Shown here: positions 59,200 through 64,000 of the stretch, in pieces
Layout of the letters: each line of letters begins with the position of its first letter
Position numbering within the stretch: the first letter of the stretch is position 1
Assembly: GCF_008831285.2 (NCBI RefSeq)
Contig: NC_045149.1
Span: 2,296,001-2,360,000 of the forward strand
DNA length: 64,000 nucleotides
Direction of reading: 5' to 3'
DNA from: Nymphaea colorata
Taxonomy: Eukaryota; Streptophyta; Magnoliopsida; Nymphaeales; Nymphaeaceae
Position numbers and translations under genes: made by a program
Notes under the pieces: model-generated
Database searches by the model: none
The model's input: only the letters and a program-made list of their open reading frames with translations
What the model was told of the DNA's origin: nothing

Positions 59200-61152
59200 A
59201 TGGCGGAAGAGATCGCACCTAAAAGTGATGTGGCCTTTGACGCGGGCAGCGCTCCCAAGAGCGAGAACTTGCCGGTCCAGGTCACGCCCATTCGTCTGAC
59301 TAAAGATAACTATCTCTCTTGGTCTGCTGCTCTCGAGATTGGGATAACGAGCCGTGGTCGTCTCCCCTATATCACAGGCGACAAACCGGCGCCCAGCAAA
59401 ACTGATCCTCAATGGGCGACTTGGGTGTTGGAAGACAGTCAGGTTAAGGTGTGGATCATTAGCTCTGTGTCCGCTGATATTCAGCCTCTTATTCTGCGAA
59501 AGCCGACTTCGTTTGATATGTGGACTGTGCTTGCGAGGATGTATGGTCGCAAGAAAAGGGTTCTGCGTACGTACCAGATTAAACGCAGTATTTATTCTCT
59601 GAAACAGGGTGACTTGTCCGTTGCCTCCTTCTATGCAGCCCTGAAAACTAAGTGGGAGGAACTTGATTATCATGTGAATGATAACTGGGACTGTGGTTCC
59701 GATCATGCCCGGTACTGGGAAAAGGAATGGATGGACCGGACGTTCCTTTTTCTTGGAGGCTTGCGTGATGAATTTGAATCCATTCGGAGTCAAATTCTCA
59801 ATTGTGATGAGATTCCTGGAATAGAAGATGTATATGCCAGAGTGGAATCCGAGGAACAAAGACGCCAAGTGATGCAGATTGACCCCAGTCATGGGAGTGG
59901 TCCCTCGGCCTTTGTTAGCCGTTCTTCTGTGCCTGGCCAGCGCCCTGTTAGGCGATGTACCCATTGTCATAAGTCAAGACATTCTGTTGACTTTTGTTGG
60001 GATCTTCACCCTGAGAAGAGACTTGTTCGTGGTCGCCCTCCGTCTAGTCGGCGAGGTTCTCTTGTGCAGGACTCAAATCAGAGTGGTTCTTCAAGTGGTG
60101 AAAAGTCGAGGCTTTCCCCGGATCAAATCAAGGAACTACAAGCTTATATCAGTCGTCTTTCTACTACGTCAGAGGACACATCTACGTCTGATGGAGCTAA
60201 GTTAGCTCAGGCTCTTGTTGCTACTAGTGATCAAGGTAATTCCTCTCTCGGTGATTGGATTGTTGACAGTGGGGCTACTCATCATATGACCGGGGACCCT
60301 AAGATGTTTCAAGAATACAAGTTGACTTCTGGGCAGCAGCGTGTATCTATGGCTGATGGTTCTTCTATTTCTGTGGCTGAAAAAGGGAGTTTATCATTAC
60401 TGAACAAATATTGTCTTCATAATGCCCTGCATGTTCCTAATATTCCCGTAAATTTGTTATCTGTCAGCAGTATTACCAAAGAGCTAAACTGTAATCTAAT
60501 ATTCTCTGTTGATCGTTGTTTCCTGCAGGACTTGGGGACGGGGCAGAAGATTGGGATTGGTTCGGCTATTGATGGTCTCTACAGAATGCCAGTACAGGTT
60601 GCTTCTGCTTTGATTTCAGCCACCAGTGGACAGTTGTCTGGCGTGGAGGACAGATCCGTTATTATGCGCTGGCACGAGAGACTTGGTCATCTTCCTTTTC
60701 AATTGATTAAACAGTTGTTTCCTAAGATGTTTCAGTCTGTTTCTTTGGACACCTTCGCCTGTGAAGTGTGTCAGTTGTCTAAGCATGTTAGGGCCTCGTA
60801 CCCTATTTCGTTCAACAAAACCAACCGTCCATTTGCTTTGGTTCACTCTGATGTTTGGGGTCCTTCGGGAGTACCCACTTGTCGTGGTTTTCATTATTTC
60901 ATGACTCTTATTGATGACTACTCTCGGTGTACGTTCGTGTATTTGTTGAAAGAACGTAATGAAGTTCCCGGCATTGTCAAAAACTTCATTGCATTTGTTG
61001 AAACTCAATTCCAGACCTCTGTTCAGGCCCTTCGTACTGACAATGCTCGAAAGTATGTCTCCCAATCCCTTGATGACTTCTTGCGAAGCAAGGTATTATA
61101 CATGAAACATCCTGTAGCTACACACCTCCTCAGAATGGCGTGGCTGAAATGA
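59200..61152 (+). pseudogene. copia gag-protease-integrase, frameshifted
   Basis: ATG at 59200 (MAEEIAPKSD). The gag has a UBN2-type core with RSIYSLKQGDLSVASFYA and ends in a CCHC zinc knuckle (CTHCHKSRHSVDFC, 59956-59997). Protease: WIVDSGATHHM with DSG at about 60264. Integrase: HERLGH and CEVCQLSKH (zinc part), HSDVWGP and RTDNARK (first two acidic residues). The third residue lies in NGVAEMKNRH, which is now in another frame: after YMKHPVATH the frame shifts and runs into a stop at 61152. All other domains look intact. Confidence 0.92.
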
Positions 61153-61259
61153 AGAACCGTCATTTGTTAAATGTCACCTGGGCCATTATGTTTCAACGTC
61201 GTGTCCCTAAGCGATACTAGGGTGATGCACTTCTCACTAGTGCTCATCTCATTAACCGT

Positions 61260-61724
61260 ATGCCTACTCGTGTGTTGAATGGTCATTCCCCTTATTTTGT
61301 TTTGTGGCCTACTCAGAATTCTTGGCCTTTGACCCCTCGGGTGTTTGGGTGTGTTTGCTTTGTCCATGATCATAGTCCCACTCTCAAGAAACTTGATCAT
61401 CGGTCCATCAAAACGGTCTTTTTGGGGTATTCCTCCACCGAGAAGGGATACAAGTGTGTCAATCCTAGCACTTCCAGAGTATATGTCTCCAGGAATGTTA
61501 CCTTTCATAAACATGAGGCATACTTTCCTGCGAATCCTCTTCAGGGAGAGTGTCTAGGTGAGAGAGTGGAAGAGTATTCTTCGCATCAGTTGATTCAGTT
61601 CACGGATTTCTTGGATTACACGGCTAGTTCTCCGAGTGTGGTAGACACAGTCAGTGAGGACAGAGACAGTCAGATGAAGGGGGGCCCTGTGGAAGAACAG
61701 TCCCGTGATCATTTGTTTGGTTAG
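61260..61724 (+). pseudogene. copia integrase C-terminus fragment
   Basis: This is the same frame as the RT part, beginning after a TAG at 61218-61220 that replaces the tryptophan expected in RYWGDA. It reads NGHSPYFVLWPTQNSWPL and FGCVCFVHDHS, the GKNP-like and CFVH blocks of copia integrases, then YSSTEKGYKCVNPSTSRVYV. It ends at a TAG (61722-61724) shortly before VYNRKKKD, where the linker to RT starts. Confidence 0.9.
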
Positions 61725-61748
61725 GTATACAACAGGAAGAAGAAAGAT

Positions 61749-63485
61749 GTGATGGAGGTTGTTGATGTTACCAATCCCAATCTTGTGAGCTCCCAGGATG
61801 ATCCAAGTCCAATGAATGAAGATCTTCCCATAGCCCTGCGCAAAGGCACCAGGTCATGTACTTCTCATCCTATTCAGAGATTTGTTTCGTATGCTAAACT
61901 CAGTAAAGACTATAAGTGCTTTATTACCTCTTTATCTATGGCTGTTATTCTCAGGTCAATGGAAGATGCCAGGGAGGATCCTAAATGGCTACAGGCCATG
62001 ACAGAGGAGATGGACGCCCTGGCAAAGAACAATACGTGGGAGGTTGTTGATATTCCCAAGGGAACTCACTTAGTTGGTTCCAAGTGGGTGTTTACTGTGA
62101 AGTACAAACCTGATGGCACTGTAGAATGCTATAAAGTTCGTCTCGTTGCAAAGGGGTTTAGCCAGAAATATGGGATTGACTATCTTGAGACGTTCGCTCC
62201 CGTTGCTAAACTGAAGACAGTAAGGGTCATCTTAGCTCCGGCAGTGCAAAAGAAGTGGGGCATGGACCAACTTGATGTCAAGAACGCCTTCTTGAATGGT
62301 CACCTTGAGGAAGAAGTCTATATGAGCATGCCGCCTGGATATGCGCAGAACGGAAAGTGTTGTTATCTTAAGAAAGCATTGTATGGTCTCAAGCAGTCCC
62401 CTAGAGCGTGGTTTGAAAGACTAAGGGTTGTGATGAAGACTAATGGATATAAACAGGGAAATGGTGATCACACCCTCTTCATCAAGCAGAGAAATGGTCT
62501 GGTGAGCCTTCTACTTGTATATGTTGATGATATGATTGTCACAAGTGATGACGAAGAAGAAAAAAGGAAGATGAAAGAAACGTTAGCTGCTGAATTCGAT
62601 CTCAAAGATCTGGGTAAATTGAGGTATTTTTTGGAAATTGAGATCGCACGATCTGAGACTGGACTTGTTATGAGCCAAAGGAAATACACTTTTGATCTTC
62701 TAAAAGAGACAGGTAAACTGGGATGCATGCCCTTTCTTACTCCAATGGAGTCTGGCACAAGGATAAGTATCAAAACTGGGACGATCTTGGATGAGGAAGG
62801 AAAAGGGAGGTATCAGCGGCTGGTTGGTAAACTCATTTATCTCACTCTTACTTGCCCGGATATTACGTATGCTGTGGGTGTGTTAAGTCAGTTTATGCAT
62901 GTCCCTACTGATTGTCATTGGAAAAGTGCTGAAAGAGTATTGGGATACTTAAAGAATGACCCAGGGAAAGGACTGCTCTATACTCGACAAGGTCAACTCA
63001 ACATTGAAGGATACTCTGACGCCGACTGGGCAGGATGCACAGATACTAGAAGGTCTACCACAGGATACTGCATCTTTCTTGGAGGTAACCTGGTGGTATG
63101 GAGAAGTAAAAGACAAGAAGTTTGTTTCAGGTCCAGTGCTGAGGCTGAATACAGGGCGGTTGCTATGGGGGTTACAGAAATGTTATGGCTCAAAATTCTT
63201 TTAGCAGATATTGGGGTGAAAATGGAAGAGAAGATGAGGATGTATTGTGACAACAAGTCGGCTATTAACTTGGCAAACAATCCAGTCCTGCACGACAGAA
63301 CCAAACATGTGGAGATCGATCGCCACTTCATACGGGAACGCATAGATTCAAAGGAGTTGATCCTGCCCTATATGAAGTCTGAAGATCAAGTTGCTGATGT
63401 CTTAACTAAGTCTTTATGTACATCTCAATTTGAGAAAAATGTTAGCAAGCTTGACATGTATGCCAAGCTTGAGGGGGAGTGTTAA
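61749..63485 (+). pseudogene. copia RT and RNase H, intact frame
   Basis: 578 codons without a stop. RT boxes: KWVFTVKYKPDGTVECYK, RLVAKGFSQKYGIDYLETFA, QLDVKNAFLNGHLEEEVYM, YGLKQSPRAWFERL and the catalytic YVDD at 62520-62531. RNase H: GYSDADWAGCTDTRRSTTGY and SSAEAEYRAVA, then a C-terminal KHVEIDRHFIRE and DVLTKSL. The stop codon falls on the first bases of the 3' LTR (63483-63485), as is common. The frame continues from the previous fragment and lacks its own natural start. Confidence 0.93.
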
Positions 63486-63642
63486 AATAGCTTGTAATGG
63501 GGAACCGGGTCCATATCTGGTTCCTAGGGTTGCGGTGGTGCACCTAGGTTAGAGCTTCCCCGTGGTTTTTTCCTCTTTCTGAGGTTTTTCCACGTATACC
63601 GTGTGTTCCTTTCTTCTTCCTTCCTGCGTTGCGTGTTCTACA
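63480..63642 (+). repeat. copia 3' LTR, 163 bp, internally deleted
   Basis: It matches the 5' LTR at both ends but lacks about 123 bp after CCATATCTGG, including the TATA-containing part. A polypurine tract (GAGGGGGAG) precedes it. Confidence 0.95.
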
Positions 63643-63647
63643 AGTAG
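63643..63647. repeat. target duplication of copia element, right copy
   Basis: AGTAG. Confidence 0.95.
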
Positions 63648-63712
63648 CATTAGAAAGACGAACCTTAGCCATAGAGGCCAAAATCCTAGAAGTTCAGAAG
63701 CAGCTTTCATGA
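63648..63712 (+). pseudogene. caulimovirid ORF1, second part
   Basis: The frame continues from 58552 (ALERRTLAIEAKILEVQKQL) and stops at TGA 63710-63712. The stop overlaps the ATG of ORF2 as ATGA, a coupling used by badnavirus-type genomes for leaky or termination-linked start. Confidence 0.75.
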
Positions 63713-64000
63713 ACGACAACTTAGCAGTGAAAAGAGCTCTTTCGGTAACAAACACCATCGACCCTCCTTCACTTGCATACACAGAGCCTTCTGACTACTC
63801 ATCAGTTGGAGTTGCAACTTCTGCTTTAATTAAGCAAAACAACACGTTGATTCAGTTGGTCACGCAAGTGATCGACAGCCAAGTGCAGCTAGCAGCAAAG
63901 CTTGCGGAACTCTCTGATCAACTCAAAGCTTCAAGCCCTAAGAAAGATCTATCAGATTCCCTGATAGACGAACTCGGAAAGAAATTCAAAGACCTTTCCA
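63709..64000 (+). CDS. caulimovirid ORF2, partial (runs off window)
   Basis: ATG at 63709 within ATGA. Open for 97 codons to the edge. It reads MNDNLAVKRALSVTNTID at the start, then a helical stretch VIDSQVQLAAKLAELSDQL and a lysine-rich part KASSPKKDL. The pattern fits the small coiled-coil and nucleic-acid-binding ORF2 proteins of badnaviruses, but the similarity is in architecture, not in an identifiable motif. Confidence 0.65.
   Translation, partial: MNDNLAVKRALSVTNTIDPPSLAYTEPSDYSSVGVATSALIKQNNTLIQLVTQVIDSQVQLAAKLAELSDQLKASSPKKDLSDSLIDELGKKFKDLS

Larger units (their letters stand above)
58553..63642 (+). mobile_element. Ty1/copia retrotransposon, 5.09 kb
   Basis: It is bounded by TG...CA ends and the AGTAG target duplication. 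It has all parts in order: 5' LTR, Met-tRNA primer site, gag, protease, integrase, RT, RNase H, polypurine tract (63471-63479) and 3' LTR. Coding is broken by one frameshift (about 61118-61130) and two TAG stops (61218-61220, 61722-61724), so it cannot move by itself. Shared LTR parts differ at about 3 positions plus one 1-base gap in about 160 bp, so the insertion is fairly young. The lineage within copia was not determined. Confidence 0.96.

Noticed and set aside
58719-59291. 190-codon minus-strand frame and several plus-strand frames around 58800-59220
   Set aside because: They are in the GC-rich copia leader and overlap the gag start; the Ala/Arg/Gly-rich composition is a by-product of GCC repeats.
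59140-59970. 276-codon minus-strand frame
   Set aside because: It is a shadow of the copia gag frame on the opposite strand.
1-64000. CRISPR arrays, bacterial operons, rRNA or tRNA genes
   Set aside because: No regularly spaced direct repeats and no recognisable rRNA; the only tRNA-like strings are primer-binding sites. The content is that of plant nuclear DNA.

Overview
The window is nuclear DNA of a flowering plant. Its conserved genes have plant-type split exons, and the rest is the nested retrotransposon landscape, with plant-type DNA transposons and an endogenous plant pararetrovirus, that is typical of a mid-sized to large angiosperm genome. The species cannot be fixed from the sequence. 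Only two stretches look like host genes in place: the first coding exon of a PARP1-type poly(ADP-ribose) polymerase (minus strand, 1039-1171, continuing off the left edge), and the last two exons of a TPR-type gene resembling the end of APC5 (minus strand, 54748-55045).

Left half (about 2.4-35.5 kb). A decayed PIF/Harbinger transposase (2392-3560) is followed by an old LTR-like repeat. Next comes a Del/Tekay-like Ty3 retrotransposon on the plus strand (5' LTR about 6988-9274, gag, RT, RNase H, integrase, 3' LTR from about 16792). It is split inside its RT by a second LTR-type insertion (about 10545-14950), and its 3' LTR is cut by a Mutator-like MITE (18271-18764). A 1.58-kb terminal-inverted-repeat element (19944-21526) carries a captured fragment of a PP1 protein phosphatase gene. 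A foldback structure with about 355-bp arms lies at 23203-24895. From 25250 to about 35530 a Tat/Ogre-like Ty3 element lies on the minus strand; its RNase H is interrupted by a 4.24-kb solo LTR (30967-35209) with an exact 5-bp target duplication.

Middle (35.5-54.4 kb). This is a patchwork of Ty3 LTRs and gag/pol remnants, mostly on the minus strand. It includes an AFB/TIR1 auxin-receptor gene fragment (46189-46368) beside a minus-strand Met-tRNA primer-binding site, and a hairpin-forming Tourist-like MITE (52131-52291).

Right end (55.1-64 kb). This is the most interesting region: an endogenous caulimovirid with a badnavirus-like RT/RNase H, whose open frame is intact for 577 codons. It is followed by two small ORFs that look like tandem paralogues of each other, an as-1-type promoter with TATA box, a Met-tRNA primer-binding site, and then ORF1 and ORF2 coupled by an ATGA overlap. 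ORF1 is split by a 5.09-kb Ty1/copia element with a 5-bp target duplication (AGTAG). The viral block begins about 130 bp upstream of the APC5-like exons and on the opposite strand, so it may sit in an intron of that gene.
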